In this document: one piece after another, positions 12,227 to 24,908 of the stretch
How the letters are laid out: each line of letters starts with the position of its first letter
Numbering within the stretch: position 1 is the stretch's first letter
Origin: Ascaphus truei
Lineage: Eukaryota; Chordata; Amphibia; Anura; Ascaphidae
Assembly: GCA_036426205.1 (NCBI GenBank)
Contig: CM071571.1
Location: forward strand, 115,811,899 to 115,875,898
Direction: 5' to 3'
Length of the DNA stretch: 64,000 nucleotides
Program-made: the position numbers and the translations under genes
The notes under the pieces: model-generated
The model's input: the letters and a program-made list of their open reading frames with translations, nothing else
Told to the model about the DNA's origin: nothing
The model's database searches: none

Positions 12227-13110
12227 TTATGTACCCCTAACCACAAATGGGGGATAGCGGTACCACATGTCCGCGCCAGATAAGAATGCTAAAGATGAGG
12301 GCAACGCAAAGGGGGCACAGGAAGTAGCCCGGGACCCACCCCTCGTTTCAAACACCCCCGGTCCCGCCACAAGCCAAACTCTGGCGGGACAAGCACCTAC
12401 ACCCACCAACTGCGCCACCAACGGGCTGGTTAACCCCCTTAAATCAGACCCCCCCCGCCTATCGCCCCAACCCTATGACCTCTTCCATATCTCCTGGTAA
12501 ATCTTATTAACATTCCACCCACACAATCTGACAACGTAACCCATCCTCCCCTAAACAGCCACCCAATGTTAAATGGAAGCTATGCGGGTGACGAAGGACC
12601 AAACCCCACACTTGAACCAAGAAATTCCACCCACCTTCACTGTTAACCTCTCCGCATGCTTGCCTAAACTCTCCCCGGGATACGCGAACCCCTCCAAAAC
12701 CAACTCGGATATGATCTCGGACCCAAAATATTAACCCCTGGCCCCAAAACGTTAACAATACGTGCCAAATCTTGCTTAATCTGCTGGAATAAATCAATCG
12801 ACCGCATTATTCTATGCCACATCATAACCCCAACATGTAATAATGATGATGTGCAGTTGCGCCTCCTACCCCTGGCACTAGAAATTAGCAGCGAACAATA
12901 AAGCCCCGTCACCACCGACATTCCGAATCATGCCCACACCATTACCTCACCTGCTATGCTCATAACTGAAAACCTAAATCTTTCCGAGCGGGGGAATTCG
13001 CCTCTTCTCCAGGCAAGTGTAACACATTGAGTCCACCCCCGATCCACAATTACCACGGAATCTACGCCAACCTGCACTGCCAGTCCCTCAACTCCCTCCT
13101 GCACCTTCAA
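12227..13110 (-). pseudogene. SGNH hydrolase-domain relic, probably of a Ngaro/DIRS-type retrotransposon, copy 1
   Basis: This is the same coding relic as 29,314-30,066 but broken by several one-base indels, so that the reading frame jumps repeatedly. Recognisable pieces on the minus strand include SIDLFQQIKQDLARI, a WxxDHIR/VWSEII-like segment and a GxxLGEDGL segment. The GDS and GGND blocks visible in the other copy are frameshifted here. SGNH domains of this type occur in proteins of tyrosine-recombinase retrotransposons. No recombinase or reverse transcriptase of that class is visible nearby, so the element assignment is inference from the domain type. Confidence 0.6.
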
Positions 13111-14461
13111 ACTTGGTCAACCCAAACAAAGGACCAATTCCCTCCTTAACCTATCGCTTATCATTTGCGTTGAGCTGTGGTTTGAAAACAAACAACCCAC
13201 CCCCTCAAGTCTTGTCAAACTTCCCACCTCGTTTGTTAATTTTGATTTTTTTTCACTCGCCTTGTGATTTTCTAGGCTACTCCGCCTCCTCCCAGCTCTT
13301 TGCCGCACCCACCACTAATCTATACTGTACTATTCCGGCGGCGATGTGAACCGCCTGTCGGGACCTGGACATGACGCAGAAACGCTGGCGCCGCTAGTGC
13401 CCCCTGTCCCAGCACTTGTTTTCTGAGAGAGCCCGAGAGGGCTCCACCCCAACTTCTCCCTTTGATTCGCCCGGGCGACGGATTGATAAACCCGCCTGTC
13501 GGGACCCTGCCAACAGGCTGCATCCGCCCGGTGAATGAATGGGCCAACTGAAGTGGGATGCGCTTCTTGGCGGGGTGTACCATGCGCTACACACAAACAC
13601 CCTATAAGGTTGCCTACGTCTGTCTGTGGGGTGCACTCACTACACACCCTCGAAACTGTGCCGTGACCATGCGCGTTGTGTGGGTTCCTGAGACCGGACC
13701 CTGGTGTACCTTCCACCCCGTTATCAGGGCCCACCCTGATACTCCGTGTTCTAATGGACTGCCTGTCACGTTTGTGAAAACAGTGCCAGACGTATGCTCA
13801 TCGTCCGGCTACCAAATCGTCTCACCGGTAATGGCAACCTGAAAAAAGTTGTGGATAACACCCTGAACCTGCGAGCGGCTAGCAACCTCACTCTTCACGG
13901 GCAGTCTTTGCTCGCTTACCATTGACCAAAACAGCGGCGTTGCGCACTGGATTAAGGCCACCCACCTCGTCTCTCTAGCCTTTCGACATGGAAGTCCTCC
14001 ACGGCGTCTGAAAGTATTTGGATGTACATGAAAAACAAAACCACCATCAGCCGTGTGCACGATGGATACCCGTCAGCTCCCCTCGTGTTTAGAACTTACC
14101 GAAAATTATAGGATTGAAAACAACTACCCAGGGTGCTTGGTCAGACTGCTGCCATGCTAACATAAAGTTGCGTTTCTTGAAGCGTGACTCCTTCTACGTT
14201 TCAAGCGGTTAACCCGCTTTCAGGCTCCACCGGTGAATTTTTTTTTTTTATATTATTATGTTTTTTTTTTAATATATGCACCATCCTTTCTATTAGAAAG
14301 TCTCTCCGGCGTCTGTTCGGCCAGGCCGAGCGGACAACGCTTGTTGCAATACCGCCGTCCGTAGATTTTATACCGGGGAAGAAAGTGTGTCCCGCACCTG
14401 TTGCTGAGGAAACGTTGTCCCGCATATGTGTGTTTTTTTTTTTCTTTTTTTTTATTAGGGT
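13111..14461. other. Unassigned stretch upstream of the SGNH relic, copy 1
   Basis: Contains two copies of a CCGCCTGTCGGGACC motif (about 13,350 and 13,490), each preceded by a GGCGRCGRT-like segment, and long T runs at about 14,237-14,273 and 14,430-14,455. It may be the 5' part of the same retrotransposon, but I cannot identify a domain. The counterpart is 30,067-31,379. Confidence 0.4.
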
Positions 14462-14735
14462 TGGGCCCTCCATGTCCCACCCCTGTTTTCTCAGGGACCC
14501 ATTGTCCCACCCCTGTTTTTCCGGAGACCCATGTCCCACACCTGTTTTTGTTGGGGACCCAATGTCCCACACCTGTTTTTTGTGGGGGACCCATATCCAC
14601 CAATGTTTTTTGTGGGAACAAATGTCCACTGTTTTGTGGGGACACATCGTCCCATCAGCGTTTTTCGCAGGGACCCATGTCCCACACCCCTGTTTTTCCC
14701 AGGACCAGTGTCCCACACCTGTTTTTGACACTCCC
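14462..14735. repeat. ~31-bp minisatellite, copy 1 (about nine units)
   Basis: Tandem units built on GGGACCCATGTCCCACAC followed by CTGTTTTTGTGG or CTGTTTTTCCAG, each about 29-33 bp. The other copy at 31,380-31,580 has only about six to seven units. Both strands read open through it because the unit lacks stops in some frames. The resulting peptides (TGVGHGSPEKQGWDMG-like) are repeat translations, not proteins. Confidence 0.85.
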
Positions 14736-14879
14736 CGCGTAAATCCAAGCTAATAAGAATTTACCTTGAAACCAGTGTGGCGGCACCAACTCCTGGCAAA
14801 TCGTTCCTAGATTTGATACTGTCAATCATGTTGATCTTGTTATCCGGAGCTTAACCCGCCTCAGTGGAATAAGGGAAGC

Positions 14880-15990
14880 GCTCTGTTAAATTGCTGTGTT
14901 CTAAAACCTTGACAAAACTTAAACCAATATACTTGGGCCCAGGCTTAAATAAAACAGTGTTTTTTTATTTTTTAGCACGATTGCTAAACACAAATAGGCT
15001 TCCTAATACCTCGTACTCTGTACTGCAGCCATACCAGAGACCTCGGAAGTTTACAGAGATTATCCCAAGCTTCAAACAGTGGGGACAACAACCACTTGCC
15101 TCAAATGACAGGCACAAATTCTTCTCCCTAACACATATCCGAAGCTCATGAGAATGTTTCGCTCCCAAATTAAGCGAAACAACCATACCAAGCCAAATAT
15201 TTTTTTTTTTATTAGCCGTTACAATTCTGGCTTCAACAACCAAACCCTCCTTGGTAACCCCTGTTGGCACAAATTTGTAAAAGAAACTCAAGTGTGGTGT
15301 GGAAAGATAAACAACTCAGTAGTGCTATGTCCCTGATTCACAAGGCTTTTGAAGATTGATCCTGTCATTGCCAATCAAACTTCCATAGTTCTTGACGATT
15401 ACGAAAAGCCAATGCTTAAAAGTGGTTTCCTTCTTACCTATTCAGGTATATCCCCACATGTATCCATCACAGGCTCCATGTTCCCAACCCTGGATATGAC
15501 CTGTGGCTGTCATGCAAAATACCTTTCTGACGGCCCCCTACTCTTCTAAATGATCACTCAATGATTCCTAAAGCTTATAAGAGAGCCAATACCCTTGCAT
15601 GCAGGTGGCCCATATTATGCGACACACAGCCATACCTCTCTGATCTCGATCACCATGTCTCATGTGACTTTGAGACTTGGAAAATTTGGATTTCCCACAA
15701 CAAGCTGTTTTCAAATACTAAAAAGTCCGGGTAACAAAAGCTATGGGACCAAATCTGAATTCAAAGCTTCCACAGCGCCTGTAGCGACCCAGGTCACTCC
15801 TTGACACACTGGTACTCGGAACATGTTTCAAAGTACTGGGCATCTGGTTTGAACTCCCCTCTAACATTCGTGATGCACAAGGTTACCCTGCATCCAAAAC
15901 CCTCTGCAAAACTAGGGATACTCTAACCGGAACACAACACCTCCTACATCGTGTGATCAGCAATCAGTTCTCAGCAAATGCAACACAACA
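14880..15990 (+). pseudogene. LINE reverse transcriptase relic (L2/CR1-type), copy 1
   Basis: Frameshifted coding remains on the plus strand follow the order of a LINE RT. First comes a segment like 'IIPSFKQWG...' (the usual K-x-G-D...NYRPIS block, about 15,058-15,110), then SGF-like sequence near 15,225, then AF-D-VDH-like sequence near 15,340-15,370, a Y-SGISPHVSITGSM segment near 15,440-15,480, and a C-terminal stretch near 15,660-15,960. The catalytic YADD block reads HAGG at about 15,598, so the copy is inactive. The parallel relic is at 31,740-32,820. Confidence 0.65.
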
Positions 15991-16655
15991 ATTTCAGCCA
16001 TGTGGGGACTTAGCTACTTCGGCTCAATGTAGGAATTCGTGGGCTCGCGCCACCGGAGGGGGTAGGCACATGGTGTGCATGTTGTGTGTACATATCTGAA
16101 CCCAATGCAGTAATAGCTGGCATAGTTAATGTCATCTTCCATTTTAAATCACCGATGAGATTCTTACTTTCTTCCCAACTGAAATATAAGATAAGTCTAC
16201 CAATCCCAGACTAATATTCTGGCAGGCTCAAACATTGATTCTCCTAGACCAATTCTTGCCGACCACTCAAAAGAAAAACTGCACCGCTCAACCAGCTATG
16301 GTTACAAGATAACCCCATGGCCCCATGAACCCCTTTAGTGTGCCCCAATGAGGCGTCCTCGGGCCATGCGGGGGGCCCCCGTGGCACCTGGCAGGGAACT
16401 GCTCCAACGCCAAGGAACAAGTGACAGTTGTTGTACTTGGCTCAATGTTTGAACACCCAACCGCCCCAAGATCTCCCGATAGCAGCTCCACGCGACCACC
16501 GACCAGATGGGGGGGGGGTTGCCACCCCATGGTCAATTTGCTGTTGCCCCCACATACGGCTAGGACACAGCTCTATACTGAGACTCTATTATTAACTATT
16601 CCGAAATCCTTCAGGAGATGGGGTTGTGGAAGATTTGTGGATCCATTGTTTACCC
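15991..16655. other. Unassigned tail of duplicated block, copy 1
   Basis: No coding relic recognised. Includes a GGGGGGGG run near 16,510 and a GCCATGCGGGGGGCCCCCGTGGC stem-like segment near 16,360-16,385. Counterpart 32,821-33,439. Confidence 0.4.
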
Positions 16656-17222
16656 GCTTGATGGAAATCAAATGTTTGTGATTGTTGTTCGTTTTTACTT
16701 AAAGTTGTATTATGTAAGCTAATGCGTTTAATGGTTATTTCAGATATTGTTTGAATTTATTTCTTTGTAGTTTAATGTTTCAATTAATTCATTAATGTTG
16801 TAGAAATTAATTGGTTTGATTGGTTAATGTCACTATTAATTTTGAGTTGGTTTAGTAATTAATTGGTTTGATTGGTGACTGTTTAAAATAATTCCGAGTT
16901 GTTTTAGGAATTAATTGTTTGGATTGGTTAATGGTTTAATTAATTCATTGTTGATGTTATTGCTTCTATCATTGGATTAGCTGGCTACTGTTTTTATTTA
17001 GTGAAGTATGTTTTTTTTTGGAGTTATGTTTTATTATTGTGTGTCTGGTGCATTCATGTATTGTAATTAGGGTGCCCATTGAGTGCTATAGAGGCTTATC
17101 ATGCCCATATTATTATTATATGGGTATGATGTACCACTATACTACTCAATGGGTACAGGGTGGGTATAGTCAGTCCGGGGTGGGTGCTTAGACCTCCCGC
17201 GTTTGTATCGGGGCAGGGTGGG

Positions 17223-17275
17223 TTACCCCTTAATTACTATTGCGGTTATTAACCGCTAAGGTGATTAAGGGGTTA
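17223..17275. repeat. CCCCTTAAT/ATTAAGGGG hairpin, copy 1 of 13
   Basis: Arms CCCCTTAATTAC and GTGATTAAGGGG enclose inner GCGGTTATTAACCGC. It is the only member in the first 48 kb. Confidence 0.8.
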
Positions 17276-17397
17276 GGGGCCATTAGAATGTCTTTATTAT
17301 GTATATATGCTTTCTGGCAACGGAGGACAGAGGGACATGCTGGTGTGGTAAGTAGAACTGTATTTATTTACTTTATTGATGCATGCTAATGTTGTGT

Positions 17398-17458
17398 TTA
17401 ATAATGGGCAAATAATCTATTATCCATATCTGGATAATAGTTATTTTGCCCATTATTG
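17398..17458. repeat. AATGGGCAAATA/TATTTTGCCCATT hairpin, member 1
   Basis: Arms TAATAATGGGCAAATA and TATTTTGCCCATTATT surround an inner CTATTATCC...GGATAATAG stem. Relatives are at 52,889-52,945, 60,086-60,148 and 61,255-61,318, with diverged forms at 59,332-59,388 and 61,108-61,160. Confidence 0.8.
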
Positions 17459-17489
17459 TGTGTGTTTGGGCGGAGGGGGGCGTGTATTA

Positions 17490-17805
17490 AATATTTTTTA
17501 ATATAAATTTCTTTCATAGTGTAGATGTGCAGGTGGTCTCTGGAGCTGAACCGCATTGGTTTTATGTCCGGGGACACCCTGCTTCCCGAGATACAGGCAC
17601 CTTTATGGGGTGCCGGTATCCCTCTACATTGAAATGTCCCGCGTCACGTGACCGGGACATTTCAAAGCATAGGAGATACCGGCACCCCATAAAGGTGCCT
17701 GTATCTCAGGAAGCAGGGGGTCCCCGGACCTGAAACCAATGCGGTTCAGCTCCGGAGACCCCCCGCTCACATACACTATGAAAGAAATGTATATTAAAAA
17801 ACATA
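17490..17805. repeat. ~315-bp near-perfect palindrome centred on CACGTG
   Basis: Both arms read inwards from a TTTAATATA..TTTCTTTCATAGTGTA border, through CTCCGGAGCTGAACCGCA-like and GATACAGGCACC segments, to a centre at 17,645-17,650 (TCACGTGA). Arm identity is high with a few mismatches. The layout fits a foldback MITE. Related copies: the right arm only at 1-155, and full diverged copies at 55,262-55,525 and 63,667-63,925. Confidence 0.88.
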
Positions 17806-20800
17806 ATTTGTGGGCAACATTTTCGCTGTGAGAGGCGGCTGTCTCAGAGCCGCTCTCTCTGCATCAGAAATGTATCACCAGGTTAGGCCTTTTCAGAGGC
17901 TCTATGCTATCGCTGGCAGCATATTGTTCGTTTTGGGAATTTTGCTGTGAACGGTAATGAAGGCTTGCTGAATACCGTGATAGCAACGCCCAAAGAAACG
18001 GCGATTTAAATGCCCTGGCGATAATTTTTATCAAACTTTACTGCATGAGGCCCTTAGACTTTCTCACACATTCTCTCTCTCTCCCGCTCTATATTCCCCC
18101 CATTCTAACATTGGCTGGCTGAGACCTCCAGAGTCGCTGTACCTGGGTCACTTGTCCCAGCTTTCCTGCCCTGTTAACATCCCTGTAAATAGATCAACAC
18201 TCAACTATCTCCACCACTATAGTGAAAACTATGGTCCCCTGTTCTAAGTGGCATCATCATCTAATGACATAATTACAAAGAGACTTTTTCCATCAACACA
18301 TCTCATAGTCGAATAATTGGCATAGCAAAAAATACAGCCTTTTATTATATGCTTGCAAAAGGATATTATCATACATAACAAATGAGCCCTGCTGGTGAGG
18401 ATGATTTCCTGGTGATAATTCGAGTGTATTAATGAAACCAATGTACATCTAGTCTTTTATTATTTTACAATAACAGCCAGGTGGATCCATCAGCAACAAT
18501 ACCAACACATCAAAAAGATCAATAATCTGATAGGGATTCATGCCTAACCAGCATTGCTAGAATACTTGATCACTTTGTGAATAATGGTTGGGAGTATTGA
18601 ATTTATGTTCACTTTTGCAGTCTTGGAGCAATCTTATTGTCATTCCTACTGTGGATTTTTCAAAACATAGCATTAAACATGTGAAGTCCTGAAGGTGAGA
18701 AAAGGATTCCTCTTTAATAACAGTGGTGAATTTTTCAGTGTAGTGTCGTAAATCTAAAAATATGGTTAGAATAAGTCTTGTCTTTTTTCATTATCACCTT
18801 GGAGCAGAAACACGTTTGCTCATGCAATGTAATTCACTGACTCATAATGATCTTATAGGAGGATGATTAAAAGTGCCCCCCCTACATTTTATTACCTTGA
18901 CCAGACCGTTTGTTATACGTTGTCCTTTTTCCCTTTTTCCCTCCTCCCCTTGTTTTTTACTCTGTTTTGTTCCCTATGTATTCCCTCCATCCCTCTCCCC
19001 CTCTCCCCCTTTTTACCCATTGTTTAGTGATTAGTTCAATGCTTAATTCCTACCTAGCCCCCATTAGGGTTGGCTTTTGATCTGTATTACTCTTGAATAT
19101 ATCATTTTCATTCACATATTGACGCTTGTGTCTGTTTTTTCATACAGAGTGCTGGGAACCATTATATAGATTTAATGACTAAAAGAGATCTACTTTTGCC
19201 CTTTTGGTGTTCTGCATGTTGTATTATGTGGGAGAAACTACATCAATTCACCTAGTATTTGCAGGAAGAGCCATGCTACTCAGGGCCACCGACAGGTTAC
19301 CCAGGGCCCCGGACTAGTTACGGCTGGGACCCCATCCCTACCCGTGTCGGCAGTGTTGCAAGCCCATTTCACACTTCACGAAAACCCTCCTCTATTTTCC
19401 CCCCACTTCCCATGTATTTCTTTCCTTCCCATCTCTTCCTCGATCACTCCCACCTCACACCCTCTCACTCTCCCCCTCTCCATCAATTACCCCACTCTTA
19501 CTCAATCCCGCTCCCTCAATCCTCCCTCCTCACACTCTTCCCACTCCCCCCTGCCACACATACAATCCCACACACACGAATGGCCCCTTCACAAAATACA
19601 TAAAAAACCCACTCCCCATATACATATAACCCCCAAACACATAGAGTAAAAAAACGACCCACCTCCTAATAAATACAGAAATATAGACTTACCTACCTTG
19701 GGGATGGTATCAGTCCTCTGGTGCCCAGCTCTCCCCAGCTATGTGGGCCATTGAGTGCTGACAATAGAGAGAGGCAACTACTTTGTCTGGCTGCCGGGCC
19801 CCATCTCTCCCTCACTGTCCTGCACGGGGCCTCTCTCTAATGTCAGCACTCAACTTCTTTGCCCAGTTGTCGGTCCTCTCATTGCAACCGGGACCCGGCT
19901 CACCCAGATGTGGGCCTCTCTCACTGACACAATGCAGCCACACCAGAACAGTGAAAATCGCGGCACCAAGAACAGTAAGTCTTGCTACCTCTATATGACT
20001 AAATGAAGCTAATTTCAGTGAAATGTTTAATGATTAAGTGGTAGTGAATGGTGTATAATTTTCAAAATGATTTTAGAACTATTTGTTTGCTTTCTAAATT
20101 AAGTAGGATATGTTTTAGTTGTCTTGTTATCATAAAGGGACAGGAACAAGATAAACAATGTCCTATACTCCAAGAAAAGTAAAACCTTCAAACTTTCTAA
20201 AAATGTCAGATTCTTAAAAATAATTAGATATTATTTGAAAGTTAATAAGCCTTTTACTACCATTTCTACATTTCACTCCTAACCTATACCCTCTCTAGAA
20301 GATTGCATAGAAAGAAAATGCTCTCATAACTTTATAAATGTCCTAATAATGACATGATTATAAAGCCTCTAGTACTGTACTCATCCTGGTAGAGGAATTC
20401 CTTGGCAATAACGGAGGAGTCAAATAAAAAATAAGACATACATATAGTTATTGATAGATTTGTGGTCTCGCTCTCCGTTTTACACTCTTTATCTGTGTCT
20501 CGGCCTGTCTATTACATTCATACGACTCCGATTAATAATGCAGTCAAAGCAATACCAGGTTTTCTTTCATGGAAGCTGATTATTTTATTATGATTTTGAA
20601 ATAGAATTGACTGAGTGAGAAGTCACTAAAGCAAAAAAGGAATACCTTCAGTAAATTAGGCACACTAGAGCAAATTGGGGAGACGGACGAGAGGGTAATG
20701 AAGGACTCATTATAGATACACTAAGAAACATTAAGATACACTAAAATGTAGAAAACAGGCAAGCAGAAGATATAATGCAAGTCTTTAACAACGTGAAACC

Positions 20801-21516
20801 ACAGATTTTTCCCACTGTCAGGCCAACACATAATCGTAACAGTATAATTAATAGACCCTTCAATAAAGAAAGCACAATCATTCATCAATCTGCACAATTA
20901 CTTTTTGAAAAAATAAATGTATCAGACCAGTAGAATATATATACTGCAAATCATAGATGCCGGCTGCATATTTTCTTGTTTGTTTAATGGAGTGAATTAG
21001 GGGTATTTTGCAACCATGCCACTTCTATTTTATATACAATAAATAGACATACACAATTTTATGAAGCTCAAAACCCAGTCCCACAATGCTATATTTTTAT
21101 ATATTTAATTGTGCTAATTGGAGTGCTACTGGGAATGTTACATCAAATATACAACAGTAAACATAAAAGCTGCAATGACTTTGCAATGTGAAGCTATGGT
21201 GAGTAATGAGTGACAAACCCTACACTATACAGTGTAAAGCTAATACAAATAACAGTTGTGTGCACATTCAGCTCTCAGACGGGTCTGCAATAGTAACAGA
21301 AATAGGACACAGTACTAGATACAGAAAGGTAAATAGTGGCATGCTTGTCTTTACTATAACATATTCAAGTCCTACAATGGCCTATTCCATGGCGTGGCAA
21401 GAAATAAGTACAATAGGTAAAAAAATACTGTACTTTTTAACAGAATAAAAAAAAGAAAGTTGCAATCTTAACATTGATTGGCCTAGATCGGGGAGTTGCA
21501 AGTAAAAGCATTGTAC
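17806..21516. other. AT-rich non-coding stretch, copy 2
   Basis: Collinear with 156-3,748 and equally devoid of a recognisable gene or transposon protein. The pyrimidine-rich patches sit at about 18,925-19,015 and 19,385-19,560. Confidence 0.6.
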
Positions 21517-22096
21517 TGTCCAGACTCTGAGGCACCTACCCAGTGGGAGGTCTTGAGTGCCTTAGCACGCCCTCCTCTGAGATTTGTCACCAACCTAATC
21601 AATGCTCTGATTGGCCACTAGCCCCCATCCCATGTAAAGGATAGCAATAGAGGGCTATGTAAGGGGTGCTGCTGATCTGAGCATTATTTACCCTCAGAGG
21701 GAGAGACACCTGGAAGGAGTGTGAAGATACCCTCAGAGGGAGAGGCACTCTGGGAAGGAGTGTAGAGATTCCCTCAGAGGACCATCTGAGAGACACTCTG
21801 GGAACGAGTGTGGAGTTGCTGGAGATACATGTTAGAGTGGCTGCTGTGTGTTCAGCACTCTGATATCGTGAAGCAGAGAAGTGGACAGTGGAAACCCATT
21901 TGAAGTGGGTCCCTGCACCTTGTAAAGGTAGATCTCATTCCCCAGACCCCCGTGAGTGTGTATATTTTTGTATTTTGTATCCTTGTGTGTTTCCAAGGTC
22001 TTATCCAAAGTAAACCTTATTTTATTTCACTGCCTTGTTTTGCCCAGTGACTGATCCCTTAAATATAAATGGTGTTAAAAGACCTGGTCGACGTTA
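21517..22096 (+). repeat. LTR-like segment with ~40-bp tandem repeats, copy 2
   Basis: Same layout as 3,749-4,318: TGTCCAGACTCTGAGG start and GTCGACGTTACA end. The three imperfect CCCTCAGAGG units are here at about 21,690-21,815. Target duplication again not visible. Confidence 0.35.
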
Positions 22097-22497
22097 CAAG
22101 GGGGGAGAGAGAGGTTAGGGGGGGTTGGGGGAAATGAGGGGAGAGAGAGGTGAGGGGGAGGAAGAGAGAAAGGCGATGGGGGGGGTGAAGAGAAGAGGTG
22201 GAGAGAGAGGTGAGGGGGGGAGGAGGCAGGGGGAAGAGGGGAGGAGAATAGAGAGAGGTGGGGGGCGGGGAGAAGAGAGAGAGAGTGGAGGGCGAAAAGA
22301 TGAGAGAGAGGTGTGAGGAGGGGAGAGAGAGAAATGAGGGGGGAATAGAGAGAGGTGAAGGTGGGAAGAGAGTGGTGAGTGGGAGAGAAAGAGGTGAGGG
22401 TGGAGAAATGGGGGTATGGGAGGAGTGGGGGGTAGAAGAGGGGAGGGGGAGAGGTGGGTGGAGGAGAGATGGGGAAGAGAAGTGGGGGGGGGGCAGT
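22097..22497. repeat. GA-rich low-complexity array, copy 2
   Basis: Homopurine run of G- and GA-rich units, about 40 bp longer than its counterpart at 4,319-4,680. Confidence 0.85.
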
Positions 22498-22504
22498 GAT
22501 TTTA

Positions 22505-24908
22505 AATACAAACTAAATATAAAGCAAATAATAATTACCTTAGCACAAGCTATACAAGTGGTGGAAGAAATATTACTTTGTTGCAAGTAACAAAGTTATT
22601 AGTTGGGTGTGTGACCCTCCAGCTTCTGACAGTACTAGCAGCTGTGAGAGAGTATGCTGCTATGCTGTGTGAGGAGAGCAGCAGACTGGTAACAGTTTTA
22701 AATTTGGCAGTTTTTAATTTCATATTCCCAGTGCGCGTTGCCTGCATCTATGAAAGTAGAATTGGCAAGTTCTCAAAACGTCCGAGCATTACTGAAATAA
22801 TAATGCCCGGAATTTTAACCAATCAGAGAGCAGGGATTTCAGTAATGCCCGGAATGTTACATCTTTAGCCTATAATTATAAATATGACACTGTTACACTT
22901 AATCACTGGAGAGGAGACATTTACAGTATAATGTACTTTGTTTCTTGATCATTATATGTTTCATATACAGTATATGTCAACTCTATTTTTTGGTTTCAAG
23001 TGGGACCTTTCTTTTATGTATGCACTCGTTACTTATTGAAATTGCATGGTTACATTTACAGTATACGACTATGTATTTGTGCTACACAGAACAGTCATTT
23101 ATTGGCTGAAGGCGATATATAATAGATGCAAACACCCTCTATCGTGACCCCCTGGCTAAGCATGCAGTTGTGAAACACGTAGCGGTCACGTGAGACTGGT
23201 CAGCGTGCTCTCCCATTGGCTGGTGCAGTGAAACTGGGAAGTTCAAGTGGACGAGACATATTATATTGTTTTTTTGTCAATAGTCTTGTACTTCTGACTT
23301 TTTATCATTGGTTGGGTTTTTGGTTATCTTAACCAATATCAATAAACGTGCATAAGATATACTTATCAATTACTTGTGTTTTATAATTTTTTGTTATTTG
23401 TTTATATTTTTCGGTTATTTTTACCATGTTATTTGGTCCTCTTTGGACCTTAAGTAATATTTATATTAAATATATACTTTTTATTCTGACCCCCGGTGCA
23501 CTGTGTGCATATTTCTTATCGTGCACCATAAGAATAACAGTTGGGTTTTTTCCTATTGTAACACATATTTTCAAAATCAGAGTTTGATGAGTCCGGGCCA
23601 TTGTATTCTTTGCAGTAATCAAGGGTCCTTGCATGTCTTTTCTAAATGAATGAAAATAACCAAGATGTTACTGACTAGTTGATGCCCCATCACATCTGTG
23701 TGCCTGGTTTAAAGATGAGCGAATAGCCCTAGATAGGAAGAGACATGGTATATACTGTAGATGACTGGTATGTGACTGCAATTGTTTCAGTGGACCCCTC
23801 AAATATTCTCAGTGCCTGAAGCCCCAAGACATCTGTACTGACCCTGGTTACAGTGAAACAAGACTGTGTACAGTACCTCCTACTATTTCTCACCCAGCAC
23901 TGCCAGTTTATATTATAGTGTTTGCATTAAGTTACAAAATAGAAAAGTAGATGTTTCATAGGTTGAGATACCTTACAATTATTCAAGATGATAGACCTTA
24001 ATCGATGAAATTATAGAGTTCAATGCTTTTGAAAATTCATAGTTCAGTTCAAGTGTAATGCATTCTACAATTTAATCAATATTAAATGTCATGTTGGCCT
24101 ATTAAAAACTATCACCACAAATAACAAATCTATACCCCTAAAACAATATCATTTTTAGAACTTTATTAATTACTTCATAAAGAATAAAATGATAAAAAAA
24201 ACAATTGTTGCAATGTGTGTATGGAGTTAATGACATCAAATAATTATTTATCATTCATAAGTAACCATGTATTATTAAATTGTTATTCTTTTGACCATTC
24301 AATCGAATATCACCTGTGTGCCCATAAAATGAGATGCTTTCTTTTTATAGATCACATATCCATAGTAAATATACGTATTGGCACTTTGCTTTCCTTTGAA
24401 TGCATTCTGTAATATGCTACAAATACACAAACACGTAACTTACAGGAAGGAATCGTGTCTCAAGTTTGCAGCTGTTTAAACAATAGCATGATGGAGATTG
24501 CTTAAGATGCTGCTTTGGGTTCTTTTTTCCCCCCAAGACATTGTTAGAGGTGGCTGCATATTTTCTGACATGAAATCTTACAGTTATACTAAATATCTTC
24601 CCTGGCAGTTAAAGAGGTGTTCCAAGCAGCTCAAAAAAAAAAATCTTTTTTTTGTTTTAATATATTTAATATATTCACTAAATGGCTGCCTTTCAGTTTC
24701 AAATCAATCCTTCAGTTAGTGTAACTCATTAGACACAAAATAATTCTTATATTACTAAGGAAACATTATCTATTGTTACAGTTTGAAGCTGAAATTGCTG
24801 TGAAAATTGGCAACACATTATCACAAATAGGAAAGTGTTACAAAGATCTTGCACTGGCTGGCGGGGGGTGTGGCTTAAAGCTGCTATAGAATCAAAAGAT
24901 GGTCAGTT
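22505..24908. other. AT-rich non-coding stretch, copy 2
   Basis: Collinear with 4,690-7,033, no gene seen. The GAAACACGTAGCGGTCACGTGAG-like segment is at about 23,170-23,195. Confidence 0.5.

Larger units (their letters stand above)
1..16655. repeat. Large direct duplication, copy 1 (truncated by window start)
   Basis: This block aligns collinearly with 17,663-33,439 throughout. Position 1 corresponds to about 17,663, and homology stops just after a GATCCATTGTTTACCC-like stretch at about 16,655 (33,439 in the other copy). The observed differences are largely one-base insertions or deletions outside homopolymers as well as inside them, with fewer substitutions. Copy 1 is about 0.9 kb longer, and nearly all of that lies in the G-rich array at 7,345-10,790. 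It may be a genuine segmental duplication, or two error-rich representations of one locus placed end to end. Confidence 0.93.
16656..17489. other. Hairpin-rich spacer between the two large copies
   Basis: Starts with TTAATTGGTTTGATTGGTTAATG-like degenerate short repeats (about 16,720-16,960). Three consecutive palindromic modules follow: one with CCCATTGAGT/ACTCAATGGG arms (about 17,070-17,153), the CCCCTTAAT hairpin (17,223-17,275), and the AATGGGCAAATA hairpin (17,398-17,458). A GGTAAGTAG donor-like site lies between the last two (about 17,347). The same kinds of modules recur in 48-64 kb. Confidence 0.6.

Noticed and set aside
14201..14731. A repeat-containing protein (TGVGHGSPEKQ units) on the minus strand
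   Set aside because: Only the ~31-bp minisatellite is read. Unit-length variation and copy-number change between the two copies argue against coding selection.
19259..19603. Proline/serine-rich open frame matching 1,494-1,883
   Set aside because: Comes from a pyrimidine-rich patch, and the frame differs between copies.
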